NCBI RefSeq assembly: GCF_026262505.1 | Contig: NC_067204.1 | Coordinates: forward strand, 14,650,522-14,714,521 | Origin: Trichomonas vaginalis G3 | Lineage: Eukaryota > Parabasalia > Trichomonadida > Trichomonadidae | Length of the DNA: 64,000 nucleotides | Direction: 5' to 3' | Shown here: positions 30,241 through 40,171 of the stretch, in pieces | Numbering within the stretch: the stretch's first letter is position 1 | How the letters are laid out: every line of letters starts with the position of its first letter | Notes under the pieces: generated by a model | The model's database searches: none | What the model saw: the letters and a program-made list of their open reading frames with translations, nothing else | Told to the model about the DNA's origin: nothing | Program-made: the position numbers and the translations under genes

Positions 30241-31139
30241 TTATTTTGCTGGAACTTTTGAATCTATTATTTCCTGTATTTGTTCATGAAGTTGATTTTT
30301 AGCATTTTCATCGAAATTAATAGACCGAATATATTCATTAATTGCATTCTTATAATCATTGATTTCTCAAATTTTCTTTTATCTGATTCCTTAACTAAAT
30401 CATAAGTTAAACCTCGTTGCTGATATAATGGTTTCTTAATTAAATCTTTGAATGCTTGAGATAAAGCACCTGATGCAATTCTTGCTACTATAATTGGTTG
30501 GAATTGCTGTTTAAGTTCATCTTTAACATTTGCGAAAACTGGATCGAATAAAGCAACTTTAAAGAATTTCTTAGCTGGAATTTCAGGTCTTAAATTTGCA
30601 TATTGACCATCAAACTGGTTAGAATATCGTGGTAATCCATCCGGTCCCTCTTCAATAGCATTTAATTCTTCATTGAAGTAAGAATATGGATTATGACGGT
30701 ATGAATTAATTGGACCATTTTCACCTTCTCCAATGTATTGTTTAACAGCTTTTCCATTTTCATCAAATTGCATAGGATAATGTTCATTATATGCTTTACG
30801 TTTAGGATAATCCGTCATTGTTAATTTATACCCATTTATGACTTTAATATTTCCTTGACCATCAGTAACGAAAACTTCATTTATTCCATCAGGTTTTCCA
30901 TTTGGACCCGTAATGTCTGCTTCGTGTGCTTCCCAATTTGGTCCGTGACGTTTGGCATATGCTTGAGCTTCTGGTAATGTTAAAACGTTTCTCATTTGTT
31001 TAACATCCTTTTGAAGACCGGCAACACAATGAACTAATTCTTTCATTCCGTCTGGAACTTTCATAGTTCTATTATATGCACCCTTTTTGTTTGTTCCTTG
31101 TTTTAATGGAACCTGTAGAAGATTTGCTATTTCTGTCAT
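30241..31139 (-). CDS. Unknown Maverick structural-type protein, element 1, late frameshift
   Basis: It starts at ATG 31139. A conserved middle has [24 protein letters not shown] and further on [16 protein letters not shown], an Asp/Gly-rich pattern. From [11 protein letters not shown] onward the sequence differs clearly from element 2, although with similar helices. One base is lost near 30365, so the written frame ends at 30267; in the other frame it runs to TAA at 30241. It lies next to the ATPase and capsid genes, so a virion role is likely. The family is not recognised. Confidence 0.65.
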
Positions 31140-31179
31140 GTTTAATTATAAATAAAAAATAAAAATTAATTATAAAAAG

Positions 31180-32002
31180 TTATTCAAATTTAACACCTTT
31201 ATTTAAATCAACTATTATTTTTCCATGTTCTCCTAATTGTTGATATTGTGTGTAAAGTTCATTAATGCTCATTGGTAAATTCACTTGATAAAGCATAACG
31301 TTCAACTGTTGACGACTAAACCACTGAAAATGAAAAGGGTGACAGGTTTGATTTAATGTTTGTGCTTAATGCTTTAAAGTATTGAACAGCCATGAAGAAT
31401 GAACACTGAATGTGTCGACATTGAGTTAATAATTGATTAAAATATGATTTCTCATTAGTTATTAGTTTTGATTTCACCGCATCATCTAGAAAAATGAGTG
31501 AATGCAAAAATTCTCTATCAAAATTTGAAATAGAAAGTGTTTCAAATAATTCATCCCTTTGTTTATCAATAATTTTATCCTCTAATCCTTGCTTCTTGAT
31601 TGTATTATATAATTCTTTATACATTACAAAGTTTTTTAAATAATCTTCTGCTTCTTCTTGTGATAAATAAATAATTGGAATTTTGATTAAATGCTTTAAA
31701 GATTCAAATGTATCATCTGAAGGTGAACCTGAACGGTTGATATAAATTAACACATGTGAATAGGGTGAAGTGTTAGCAATAATGATAATTTGTTTTAATA
31801 TCGTTAATGTTTTACCTTTATTTTGTTTACCAATTGCTGCAGTGATTGAATTTAAGTAACATTCAGAATATGGAATTTTCATTAATTTTTCCTTAGATAG
31901 AGCATTTCTATTATCACTCAATGCTTCATTAATCATATCATCTACGTATGTATTATATACTCCTGCTAATTCTTCATAAGGGGTGGATGAATTTAAATCC
32001 AT
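31180..32002 (-). pseudogene. HerA/FtsK-type genome-packaging ATPase, element 1, 3' frameshifts
   Basis: It starts at ATG 32002. Walker A GKQNKGKT lies at residues 58-65, a Walker B of the form LIFLDDA at about 170, and a CRHIQCSFFMAVQYF segment follows as in A32-like packaging ATPases. Two single-base losses near 31315-31345 break the last 45 codons; the final DLNKGVKFE is readable to TAA at 31180. It would drive DNA into the capsid. Confidence 0.85.
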
Positions 32003-32026
32003 TTAATCAAAAATAAATTTATAATT

Positions 32027-33667
32027 TTATACATTTCTATTCATCAATATTTCATCATATGAACTTCTATACTGTGGTGGTGTACCTGTTGGATGATATT
32101 TCAAACCTTCGTCCGGTGTCCATGTCCAATATGTAGTCCTAGTAAACCAAACCTGAGGAGGATTTGTCACCTTTGAACAGTAAGTGTCATTTTCACCCTG
32201 AATGATTGGATAAGCTTTCACTTGTACTGTAACTTGTGAGTTGAAAGTTTCTAATCCATCAAAGAATATACCCGCTCCATCACGTTGAACTGGAATAGTG
32301 CATAAGAATGAAGTTTGGTCTTTCCATGTTCTAGCTAATGGCGTGCCATTATCATCATTCAATGGTCTAGTTAATGAGTCCTCGTATTCTTCCGTGCATT
32401 CATTCACTCCATCTAAATCAGAAGCTTGAAGCATACGTGTAAAGAATATGTCGCCCACTGTGGTCATCGCTTGATCGGGGAAGTTTCTGGAATCTATAGT
32501 GACCTGAAGACCTCGAAGCATTGGATTTTCTAAAACCGTTCTTTGCATTGCATTCTTCGGAAATGTTAACACAACATCTGTAACATTATGAAGAGCGTAT
32601 GAGAAATCTGAGCTGATACCTTCAGGAGTGATGCAACCTCCATTTAGTGAACGAACGTCAATATGTTGAGCTGGAATCATGAATGGATCTTCCTTACTAA
32701 ATAAACGTGGTATTGCTTTAACTGATTCTTCAATTAAACCGTATCCTGGTGTAATGCATTTATCCTCTAAAACTTCCATCTTTGTGCATGAAATAATAAC
32801 GTCTTCAACTGTTGCGTCAGCAGATGTAGCGGCTAAGCCTGTAATTAATTTGGCAGGAAGTCCGATTTGTTGGAATTTGCGATCATATTTATAAACATGA
32901 TTCATAATCTTTTCATAATTTTCATCAGTTATCTTTTCATAAACGTAATTTTGTAAATCAGCAACTCTTAACGGGTCAACCTGACAAAATACTAAAGTAT
33001 CCCTGAAAACATAATATTTAAGAATGATTTCACCAAATGATTTAGGATAATCATCGAACGCCTGAAATGCTAACAAATCATTTACCGGAATAATCATATC
33101 AAAAGTGACATCAACTTCTTCATTTGCTTTCTTGAAAACTTCTGAAGGGTCAATATATTTACCACATACTGAGTTATCATATTTTTGAACATTATTATAT
33201 AACGAATGAACAAACTTTTTAACTTTCCTTTCTGATTTTGGTTTATATGTTGCAAATGCGAAAGATTCACGGGCGCAATCCATCTGAAGATAACCAGCAT
33301 CACCTCTTTCGGTTTCTACTTCTAATTGTTTAAAGCTTTGATTTGATGATTTGTAACCAACGAATAAACGCATGCATTTAAAAGCGGCATCACATGTGAA
33401 AGCTTTATTTGAAACTAGAGTTACTTTAACTTTGCGTTTAATATATGTGTCACCTAATTGGTTCACATCATGAGCTGGATTTGTAATTCTTAAATGAGTT
33501 TGTTTATCATCAAAATATGGAGCATCAGAGTCATAGCATGAACTTTCAAGTTCTCTATAATATCTTCTTCCATCATTCTTTGCGAATATTTCATTTATCT
33601 TTTCGAATGAATGAAACACATTTCCATTAATCGGTTTAGTGTTTGGCACTAAATAGTTAGTCGTCAT
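32027..33667 (-). CDS. Major capsid protein (double jelly-roll type), element 1
   Basis: It encodes 546 residues with an intact frame and is almost identical to 56719-58359. It is the longest strand-rich protein of the element and lies beside the packaging ATPase, the usual place of the Maverick capsid gene. NGGCITPEGISSDFSYALHNVTDVVLTFPKNA-like and VWFTRTTYWTWTPDEGL-like segments suit a jelly-roll capsid protein. The assignment rests on size, position, composition and conservation, since no short catalytic motif exists for this family. Confidence 0.75.
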   Translation of the reverse strand: MTTNYLVPNTKPINGNVFHSFEKINEIFAKNDGRRYYRELESSCYDSDAPYFDDKQTHLRITNPAHDVNQLGDTYIKRKVKVTLVSNKAFTCDAAFKCMRLFVGYKSSNQSFKQLEVETERGDAGYLQMDCARESFAFATYKPKSERKVKKFVHSLYNNVQKYDNSVCGKYIDPSEVFKKANEEVDVTFDMIIPVNDLLAFQAFDDYPKSFGEIILKYYVFRDTLVFCQVDPLRVADLQNYVYEKITDENYEKIMNHVYKYDRKFQQIGLPAKLITGLAATSADATVEDVIISCTKMEVLEDKCITPGYGLIEESVKAIPRLFSKEDPFMIPAQHIDVRSLNGGCITPEGISSDFSYALHNVTDVVLTFPKNAMQRTVLENPMLRGLQVTIDSRNFPDQAMTTVGDIFFTRMLQASDLDGVNECTEEYEDSLTRPLNDDNGTPLARTWKDQTSFLCTIPVQRDGAGIFFDGLETFNSQVTVQVKAYPIIQGENDTYCSKVTNPPQVWFTRTTYWTWTPDEGLKYHPTGTPPQYRSSYDEILMNRNV

Positions 33668-33736
33668 TTATTATTAAATAAAAAATCAAAATTAAAAGAT
33701 GAAAATGAATTTTTAATTTTAATGAAATAATCAACT

Positions 33737-33949
33737 ATGGCTGCAGGATTCTTTAAAAAGTTATGGGATAAAGTAAAAAGAGGAGCGCATAAAGTTTGGG
33801 AAGGGATTAAGAAAGGAGCAAATTGGATATTTAAGAATAAAGAAGCAATTAGTGACGTTGCTGAACAAATAGCACCTAATGTTCCGGTAAGGGAAGTATT
33901 AAATAAAGGAGATAAGGTTTATCGTCGACTACAACCGATATTGAGATAA
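33737..33949 (+). CDS. Small amphipathic basic protein (70 residues), MAAGFFKKLW family
   Basis: MAAGFFKKLWDKVKRGAHKV starts an amphipathic basic helix with repeated Trp. It shares its first ten residues with the convergent gene at 33974. It is conserved but diverged at 58427. Capsid-associated DNA-binding or membrane-active peptide is a reasonable guess; adenovirus-like viruses have comparable minor proteins. Confidence 0.6.
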   Translation: MAAGFFKKLWDKVKRGAHKVWEGIKKGANWIFKNKEAISDVAEQIAPNVPVREVLNKGDKVYRRLQPILR

Positions 33950-33973
33950 AAATAATATTTATTTATTTTTCCA

Positions 33974-34210
33974 CTACTTTCCTCCTATTTTATTAAGTAT
34001 TCCTTCAGCAATTCCACCAACTGCGTTACCTGCTTGTGCTCCCATCGCTGGATTACCTGCTTTAGCACCTAATACTCCTCCTATGATAGTTCCTGCCGTT
34101 TTCGCTACTGGTGCCAAAAAGTTTGCAACGGGTTTAATAATCTTTTGATGAACCCAACTTGCAGCTTTCTTAATTCCTTCCCATAATTTTTTAAAGAATC
34201 CTGCCGCCAT
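33974..34210 (-). CDS. Small amphipathic Gly/Ala-rich protein (78 residues), MAAGFFKKLW family
   Basis: It has the same MAAGFFKKLW start as its neighbour, then a hydrophobic Gly/Ala segment (LAPVAKTAGTIIGGVLGAKAG) and a glycine-rich end. It has the look of a membrane-active minor virion protein. It is nearly identical at 58664. The function is inferred. Confidence 0.6.
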   Translation of the reverse strand: MAAGFFKKLWEGIKKAASWVHQKIIKPVANFLAPVAKTAGTIIGGVLGAKAGNPAMGAQAGNAVGGIAEGILNKIGGK

Positions 34211-34277
34211 CTCTGATTTAATATTAATTAAAAAATATATTTCATCACTTATATTCTAATTTTTTATTTAATGATAA

Positions 34278-34673
34278 ATGAAACCGATTTTAAAAATAAA
34301 TGAAACAGAGGAGGAAGAAATAAATGAAAGTGAAAATGTTCAACAAAAAATAAATGTTGTTAAACCAATTACTGAAATAAAAATTTTTTCATCTGTTGAA
34401 GAATTTAATGATTATTATGCTAATAATAAAAAATTATTTGAAGAATTGACAACGTGTAAATTGAATAAAATGTTTAAAGTTGAGGACAGAGTCCAAGACC
34501 CAGAGGGTCATGGATTCAAAATTTCAAAAATAAAAGGAGTGGTTAGTTTGAAATCTATTCCTCAATCAAGAATCACCTCATTAATGAAAATAGATGATTT
34601 AACAAAAAGAATAGAAATTATTGAAGAGCGAATAAATCAAATTATTGATTTCATAAATTCAAATAATCATTAG
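34278..34673 (+). CDS. Unknown Maverick protein with C-terminal coiled coil
   Basis: It encodes 131 residues: an acidic start (NETEEEEINESE), a middle FSSVEEFNDYYANNKKLFEELTTCKLNKMF, then KISKIKGVVSLKSIP, and a coiled-coil end (LTKRIEIIEERINQIIDF). Compared with 58967-59335 it has a 27-nt in-frame double micro-hairpin (34484-34509). The function is unknown. Confidence 0.6.
   Translation: MKPILKINETEEEEINESENVQQKINVVKPITEIKIFSSVEEFNDYYANNKKLFEELTTCKLNKMFKVEDRVQDPEGHGFKISKIKGVVSLKSIPQSRITSLMKIDDLTKRIEIIEERINQIIDFINSNNH
34484..34509. repeat. Double micro-hairpin inside a coding frame
   Basis: GGACAGAGTCC (34484-34494), AA, then GACCCAGAGGGTC (34497-34509), directly before ATGG. The empty site in element 2 reads GTTGATGG (about 59168-59175). 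Confidence 0.9.
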
Positions 34674-34676
34674 TTC

Positions 34677-35152
34677 TTAAAGTTCAATGTTGAACTCATC
34701 AAATTCATCTTCATCATCATTACCTTTAGTGAGTTTATTTACTCTTTCAACTTTATCTTTTGATAGTCTTTCGTTTAATTTTTCTGAAGTTTTTCGTTAC
34801 CAAGTTCTAAAATTTTACATGGATGATATTTAAACCCGTTAAATTCTTTTTCCTCAGTTTTAATCATTAATCTACAAAGAACTTTAGTGAAAAGGTTTTG
34901 TTGTTTAAACCACTTATCCTTAATATTTGTTATAAATTCAATATCCGGAATTAATTCCCAAATTTTTGAATTTTCGATTAATTTACCATCAAATGCAAAA
35001 GCAATAGGTTTAATATTAAACTTACCTTTATAAAATAAACTTTCTATGCAATCATCAAAATAAACGTCTACTTGTTTAACATGGGTGAGAATTGGTGAAA
35101 GTTTATTCATTAATTGATTCACAGTCACGAATTTTGATTCACTCATTTTCAT
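34677..35152 (-). pseudogene. Unknown Maverick protein starting in the right TIR, frameshifted
   Basis: It starts at ATG 35152 with MKMSE, the first codons lying in the TIR. After about 125 residues one base is missing near 34790; the other frame continues KLNERLSKDKVERVNKL and an acidic end (NDDEDEFDEF) to TAA at 34677. Element 2 has no equivalent. The function is unknown. Confidence 0.55.
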
Positions 35153-36001
35153 ACGAATTAAAAAAATAAATTATTCAAAAAATGTAAGACATGAATTTTT
35201 AAAGTTTATTTTTTTATTTTTTTTATTTTTTTTTATTTCATTATGGTAGTGAATCTTTCATTCATGAATGATAATTATATCTGATTTCTTTTACTCTCTC
35301 ATACATACTAGATTTGAAGAATTCAGAACATTTCCCATAATCTCCTAAATGTTTTCTTATCCCTAACGTGTGCCAGTTATTATATGAAACTGTATAAACT
35401 TTATCTTTATCTTTACACCTTTCATCACTTCCAATATATTTATATCTCAGTTTTTGATTTAGCATTTTCATATTCATTAGCGTTTAATAATTCGCAGTCT
35501 TCCTTTTTAAATTGATGTTTAAGATATTCAGGATTTAATACTCTACGTTTATATGCTCCTAACTTAGTTCTAAAGGTTTTTCTACAAATTTAGGAATTCC
35601 ATCCTCTTTAATGTCATCAATGATTTCCATTTCATTATTTTCAATTTCTTCTTCTCGTTTATGAGGTCTTTGATTATGACTCCATTGATTCCATGAAATT
35701 AAATATTCTTTATCATTATATTTATACCTCATTAGCTTATTTTGGCTTTCATATTCATTTAATAATTCACAATCTTCATTTTTAAATTGAAGTTTAACCC
35801 ATTCAGGATTTAAACAATGTTTAATTAATCGCGGAATATCTGACATCATCTATATATAGCTTCTTTTATAAAAGATAAAAAAATAAATTATTTTAAAATT
35901 AATGTTAATTTTTTAATGATTTATAAATAAATATATTTTAATGCATCGTCTATATATAGATGAAACAAAAAAAGTCACTAAACCCTTCCACATATACTAC
36001 T
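35140..36001 (-). repeat. Right TIR of element 1 (about 860 bp)
   Basis: Inverted copy of 17577-18436, likewise ending at the start codon of the innermost gene (35152). Confidence 0.9.
35262..35849 (-). pseudogene. TIR-encoded protein, right copy, frameshifted
   Basis: Inverted copy of the gene at 17729. It lacks one T near 35585 and has an extra A near 35456, so the two modules are in different frames. It keeps the intact C-terminus (SMYERVKEIRYNYHS) that the left copy lost. Confidence 0.75.
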
Positions 36002-36007
36002 CTGCTT
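36002..36007. repeat. Target-site duplication CTGCTT, right of element 1
   Basis: Matches 17571-17576 immediately outside the right TIR. Confidence 0.9.
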
Positions 36008-36356
36008 TTATCTGATTATCTGTAGGCTTTTGTATATGAACCCAATGAAATATTAATAAATATAAAAAATACTCTATCATATTATTGGATTGAAATTGTT
36101 CAAAATGGAAAGAAATCGATAAATTGCTTATTGGGAAACAAATTTTCATGTATCAGCATTTTTATGCGATGGCAGCTCATATAAGAGCATAAGATAAGGA
36201 TTGTATATGATCATAAGAGTTAATTGTTAAGTTTCTTATAAGATTCAAATTATATTCAGCGATCCCATAAGGAGTTATTGAGTGAAAATGATATAAACAT
36301 AATGAAATGCAAATATATTCGGTTTATAAGTCCCATTATAACTATCCTGTATAACA
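36008..36356. other. Host spacer between element 1 and the PROPPIN gene
   Basis: AT-rich; no gene or RNA seen. Confidence 0.4.
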
Positions 36357-37358
36357 ATGCACACCTGTAATAATTTAATAAAAATGTTTTATCCTTTGCG
36401 CGATGTTTGCGTAAATGATAATAGAATGTCTTTTACAATTATTTTCCCACATCAGTATCACGTATTCCGATGTTCACCATTCGAATTACTCTTCACAAAA
36501 TCATTTTCAGATATTTCATTAGGAAGTGTAACAACATGCCAAGGGATGAGATTCATTGCTGTTTCTGGACTTCCTGCTGATACTGTTTTTAATACTAAAT
36601 GTGTTCGCGTTTATGATCATGATAAAAATGATCAAATGATTTTTGAAACAAAGTTCGATGAACATATACTAAACATGCGATTGACACCAGAATTCTTAGT
36701 ATGCGCATTTCACAAGCATGTTGAAGTCTGGAACATTATAGAAAAGCAGAAAATTAACGTATTTCCTGCAGGTGTTAATGTTCATGCTCCAATCGATATT
36801 TCTCATGATTTTTCAGCTCTTGCGATGTCTGGCGAAGTTCCAGAAGATGTTGCAATTTCTCATTTACAAAATTTGAAATTGAAAAACTTTCATGCCGCAG
36901 ATAATCCTGTTTCATTAATTAGATTTTCACGTACAGAATCTCTCTTTGCTACAACAAGTTCAGCCGGCCACGCAATTAAAATCTGGGATCAAAATACAGG
37001 AAATTGTGTGAATAAATTCAAGAGAGGTAACACAGCATCTATTATTCACTCAATAGATTTCTCTCCAGATAATAATTTTGTTGCTCTTTTCTCTCAAAAT
37101 GATACTTTGCATTTCTTTGATAATTCAAAGCGAAAAATGACTGGAAATCCATCAACAACACGTTCAATACATAGAATCAGCATTCCTGATATGCAAAACG
37201 TGGTTTTATCATGGTTTGAACAAGATAAAATTGCTGTTTTGTCATTAGACGGAAAAATGGTTGTTCTAACCATCGATGAACAATGCCATGAAATTGCTCG
37301 TGAATCCATCCAGTTTATGCAAAGAATTATAGAAATTGTCCCTCAAGATTCAACATAA
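36357..37358 (+). CDS. PROPPIN (WIPI/Atg18-like) WD-repeat protein
   Basis: It encodes 333 residues; a start at the second Met (36384) is also possible. It is a seven-bladed propeller-type sequence with the phosphoinositide-binding site FKRG at residues 221-224 (FRRG or LRRG in most relatives), followed by NTASIIHSIDFSPDNNFVALFS. FDEHILNMRLTPEFLVC matches blade 2 of Atg18. Such proteins bind PI3P/PI(3,5)P2 on autophagic and endosomal membranes. It is short, as in WIPI3/4. The Lys for Arg change in the motif is conservative. Confidence 0.8.
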   Translation: MHTCNNLIKMFYPLRDVCVNDNRMSFTIIFPHQYHVFRCSPFELLFTKSFSDISLGSVTTCQGMRFIAVSGLPADTVFNTKCVRVYDHDKNDQMIFETKFDEHILNMRLTPEFLVCAFHKHVEVWNIIEKQKINVFPAGVNVHAPIDISHDFSALAMSGEVPEDVAISHLQNLKLKNFHAADNPVSLIRFSRTESLFATTSSAGHAIKIWDQNTGNCVNKFKRGNTASIIHSIDFSPDNNFVALFSQNDTLHFFDNSKRKMTGNPSTTRSIHRISIPDMQNVVLSWFEQDKIAVLSLDGKMVVLTIDEQCHEIARESIQFMQRIIEIVPQDST

Positions 37359-37750
37359 TTTTGTTGTTTTTATAAGAATAAAATAGATAGTATGTATTTA
37401 TATAAAAGTCAGCTTTTCAAATCGTTCGAAATCCTTTATCGAATAATTTTGAACTTTTATTGATAATAACTTCATTTGTCTAAGTTAAATAGCACCTGTA
37501 TTGGTGAATTCATTCGATGCAGTATACATCCTACAAATTCTATCGCAATATTGAATTTTATATCTGTGAATATGTTATATTTCAACTAGAAATTCCTTAA
37601 CTTAGCTAAATCATTCATCATATGTTAGATTCCATATAGATACTCTTTGCTGGTCTGGCCATTATTATAAACTTTTTCTAATAAACGAACATATACTGAG
37701 ATAGAATGCTCAATCAATAAAGTTTTTAATATAGTGTTACCACATATATA
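37359..37750. other. Intergenic spacer
   Basis: No gene, RNA or repeat recognised. Confidence 0.4.
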
Positions 37751-38449
37751 ATGGCAGTGAATTTTTCAGAGGGTATCTTTAAATATACAACAATTCCAGA
37801 TTCAAAAACTGCCAAAATAGGAAATGCGATTGATAAGGAAACATGCAATTCTGGGATTTTGGATGTTAACTACTCTCATCCAGTTAAAATCCCAGAGTAC
37901 GCATACCATGATAATGTTAAATACGAGATTGTTGAAATAGGCATTTCGGCCTTCAGATACTGTAGGTATATTCCTAAAGTCACGATTCCTCCAACAATAA
38001 TAACTATTAATTATTGGGCTTTCGATTGGCTCATTTCTTGCAAAGAATTTGTATTTCTTCCTGGGAGTAAATTGACTACCATTGTTTCCGGGGCATTCAG
38101 TAGATGCTATTCCATTACTACACTAGTCCTTCCTAATACGGTGCGCTCTATCTCGGACTATGGCCTTGCTTATTTGGGTTCTTTGAAAACTTTGTATATT
38201 TGTGGAAATCCTTCGATTTCTGAAGACATATTTTGGGATACTGTGAAAGACGAAGGTGATGTTGTAGCTCCAAGTGATTTACAGATATATGTTCCTTTTG
38301 AGTTTACTGGAACTTCAACATATAGAAATTTTACAAAGACATATTTTAACAAAGTTTGCGATTTCACTATCAAATGCAAAACATGCTTTGATTGTACTCT
38401 CGATTTGCATTTAGCAACTCTTTTCACTATTATTTTCATTTCTGTTTAA
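37751..38449 (+). CDS. BspA-like leucine-rich-repeat protein
   Basis: It encodes 232 residues. LRR_5/BspA repeats are visible: IVEIGISAFRYCRYIPKVTIP, TTIVSGAFSRCYSITTLVLP, then SISDYGLAYLGSLKTLYI. The N-terminal SGILDVNYSHPVKIPEYAY is the usual cap of this family. A C-terminal hydrophobic end (LHLATLFTIIFISV) may be a membrane anchor. In trichomonads these proteins form a large surface family. It is short for the family, with only about three repeats, and has no clear signal peptide. Confidence 0.8.
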   Translation: MAVNFSEGIFKYTTIPDSKTAKIGNAIDKETCNSGILDVNYSHPVKIPEYAYHDNVKYEIVEIGISAFRYCRYIPKVTIPPTIITINYWAFDWLISCKEFVFLPGSKLTTIVSGAFSRCYSITTLVLPNTVRSISDYGLAYLGSLKTLYICGNPSISEDIFWDTVKDEGDVVAPSDLQIYVPFEFTGTSTYRNFTKTYFNKVCDFTIKCKTCFDCTLDLHLATLFTIIFISV

Positions 38450-38496
38450 TAAAAAAATTTAGTTTTAAAAGATTAAATGTTTATATTACTAATGTC

Positions 38497-39093
38497 TTAG
38501 AAATTATCCATAGAATAATACGGATTATCATTATTGTGATTTTGCTGTGCAGGATCAGATGTGATACTTGGTGGTAGATAAAATGGAGTTGGTAATTGAC
38601 TATCTTGGTAATTTTCATCCTTTTCTTCTTCATCTTCTTTATTCACAAGAATATCGCCTTCAATGGTCTTTCTTCGCTTGAGATAACAATATACACCAAT
38701 AACAACACCAATAATGCATAATGCCACAGCTAAAATGATCGTAATGATGATAGCTGCTTTGTTGTGATGGTGATTATCATCACCACCATCATCATCATTA
38801 TCATAATAAGGCTCGGTAGTATTTAATTGGTCATAACTATCGTGAGTTATATAATAAGCTTTGTATTTTGAATTAGAGCCGTTGATCAAATATGAATTAA
38901 CTTGTTGTTGTTCACCAGAAATTACAAAGGTAACAAGTCCAATTTTAGAAGATAGAATTGAATAAACTGGATTCGGATAAATATTGGAATCTAAGTAAGT
39001 AATGAAACCATTTGTTAGAAAACAATTATATTTTGAATCATTTTCTGAATTGATTCTTACAGATCCATCTAGGGCGCGTAAAGGTTTTGCGTC
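38497..39093 (-). pseudogene. 5'-truncated surface membrane protein (ectodomain end, TM and tail)
   Basis: The frame is open from 39093, just after a TAG within a GGCGTCCT repeat, to 38497. It reads a BspA-style C-terminal ectodomain, an Asp/His-rich stalk (DNDDDGGDDNHHHN), one membrane helix (AIIITIILAVALCIIGVVIGVYC), a KRRK stop-transfer signal and an acidic/proline tail. No start codon or upstream domain remains, so this is a truncated gene whose 5' end was replaced at about 39090. Confidence 0.65.
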
Positions 39094-39195
39094 CTAAGGC
39101 GTCCTGATGTAAACTATTCAATTTTTGAGAAGTTTACACCATAATTGAATAGTTTATGGCGTCCTGAGAGGAGATTTCAATGGGTATGGCGTCCT
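39089..39195. repeat. GGCGTCCT repeats with a short inverted repeat
   Basis: GCGTCCT occurs at 39089, 39099, 39159 and 39189, three times preceded by G. Between the copies TAAACTATTCAAT (about 39110) pairs with ATTGAATAGTTTA (about 39144). It sits exactly at the break of the truncated gene. Confidence 0.6.
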
Positions 39196-39200
39196 AAAAA

Positions 39201-39649
39201 AATAGAAGAAAATGATTTTTTCTCGATTTTTCTAGAAATTGAATTTTTTAAAAAAGAAAAAAATCAAAACGTATACATTCAAGAAAGACTATAAATGAAG
39301 ATTTTTCTATTTTTTTTCATTCTAAAACATCTTTTTTTGGATAATTTTTTTTTTAATAAATATGTAAGAAAGATTGAAGAAAAAGTAAATTTACTTTAAG
39401 AAAATTCGTTTTACATGATGTAAGACCCATAACAACTATAAATATTCAATTATTTAAAATAAAAAAAGAAAAACAGATTAAATGTATCTCACATCAAAAT
39501 CCATTGACCTAAGGATGTTAAGTTTCTGTTTTTAAAAGTTGATATTTTTTTTTAATTTTAAGAAAATTAATAGCATGTTATTAGACAATAGGAGTGTAAT
39601 GATATTGACTAAACAGAAATGAGAGAATAGAGATATAATTTTGATAAGC
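39201..39649. other. Very AT-rich spacer left of element 2
   Basis: Poly-A/T tracts; nothing coding recognised. Confidence 0.4.
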
Positions 39650-39655
39650 AATATT
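39650..39655. repeat. Target-site duplication AATATT, left of element 2
   Basis: Repeated at 59901-59906 outside the right TIR. Confidence 0.88.
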
Positions 39656-39959
39656 AGTAGTATATGATACGGGTTGTGTGACTTTTTTTGTAATCGTAAG
39701 AATTCTCACATAATTGAATGATTTTTGAACATACTTCCGAATAGCAGATTTTAAAAATTTATGAATAATTTATAAAAAGTTTTTATTCCTACAATTCCTA
39801 TATTACCATTAATAAAAAGAATATATTCTTGCAAAATATAAAACCTATTATAAAGGTCGGAAAGATTAAATTTCCGTGCATAGTAGAAATATACTTAGAT
39901 GATGTATGTGACGAATTTCACAGACTAAATGAAAAAAAGACTTTATATAAAGATTTTGT
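39656..39959 (+). repeat. Left TIR of element 2
   Basis: Inverted match of 59596-59900. Only the tip AGTAGTATATG and the GTGACTTTTTTTGT box are shared with element 1. Confidence 0.9.
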
Positions 39960-40020
39960 TAAATTTCTTATTGAAAATTATTTGAAGCCTGAACATGTGA
40001 TTCCAAAATATCACCGATGA
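39829..40020 (+). other. Open stretch spanning the TIR end of element 2, possible gene fragment
   Basis: It encodes 63 codons without ATG (first codon TTG): KFPCIVEIYLDDVCDEFHRLNEKKTLYKDF, then KFLIENYLKPEHVIPKYH. Composition is protein-like, and the TIR half also occurs at the right end. It could be the remains of a TIR gene comparable to the one in element 1. Confidence 0.35.
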
Positions 40021-40171
40021 TATTTTAAAAAATAAAATAAATTATATTTTTTAAATAAAAAAATAATTTTTATCTGATAGAAATAATACCTACAAATGAC
40101 AGTATATAAAAAATTGACTTCTTACGTAAAATTAAAACTAAGTTAAATTTATTTTTTTTATTTTATAATAA

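Larger units (their letters stand above)
17577..36001. mobile_element. Maverick/Polinton element 1 (18.4 kb)
   Basis: It is bounded by inverted repeats beginning AGTAGTATATG and a 6-bp TSD. Its gene set is the Maverick hallmark: protein-primed polymerase B, retroviral-type integrase, HerA/FtsK-type packaging ATPase and major capsid protein, plus a set of small proteins. Plus-strand genes fill the left 7.5 kb and minus-strand genes most of the rest. Polymerase, integrase, ATPase and several small genes are broken by 1-nt indels, so this copy as written is not autonomous. The usual Ulp1/adenain-type protease was not found. Confidence 0.95.

Noticed and set aside
37094-37309. Minus-strand 71-codon frame inside the PROPPIN gene
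   Set aside because: Antisense shadow of a clear WD-repeat gene.
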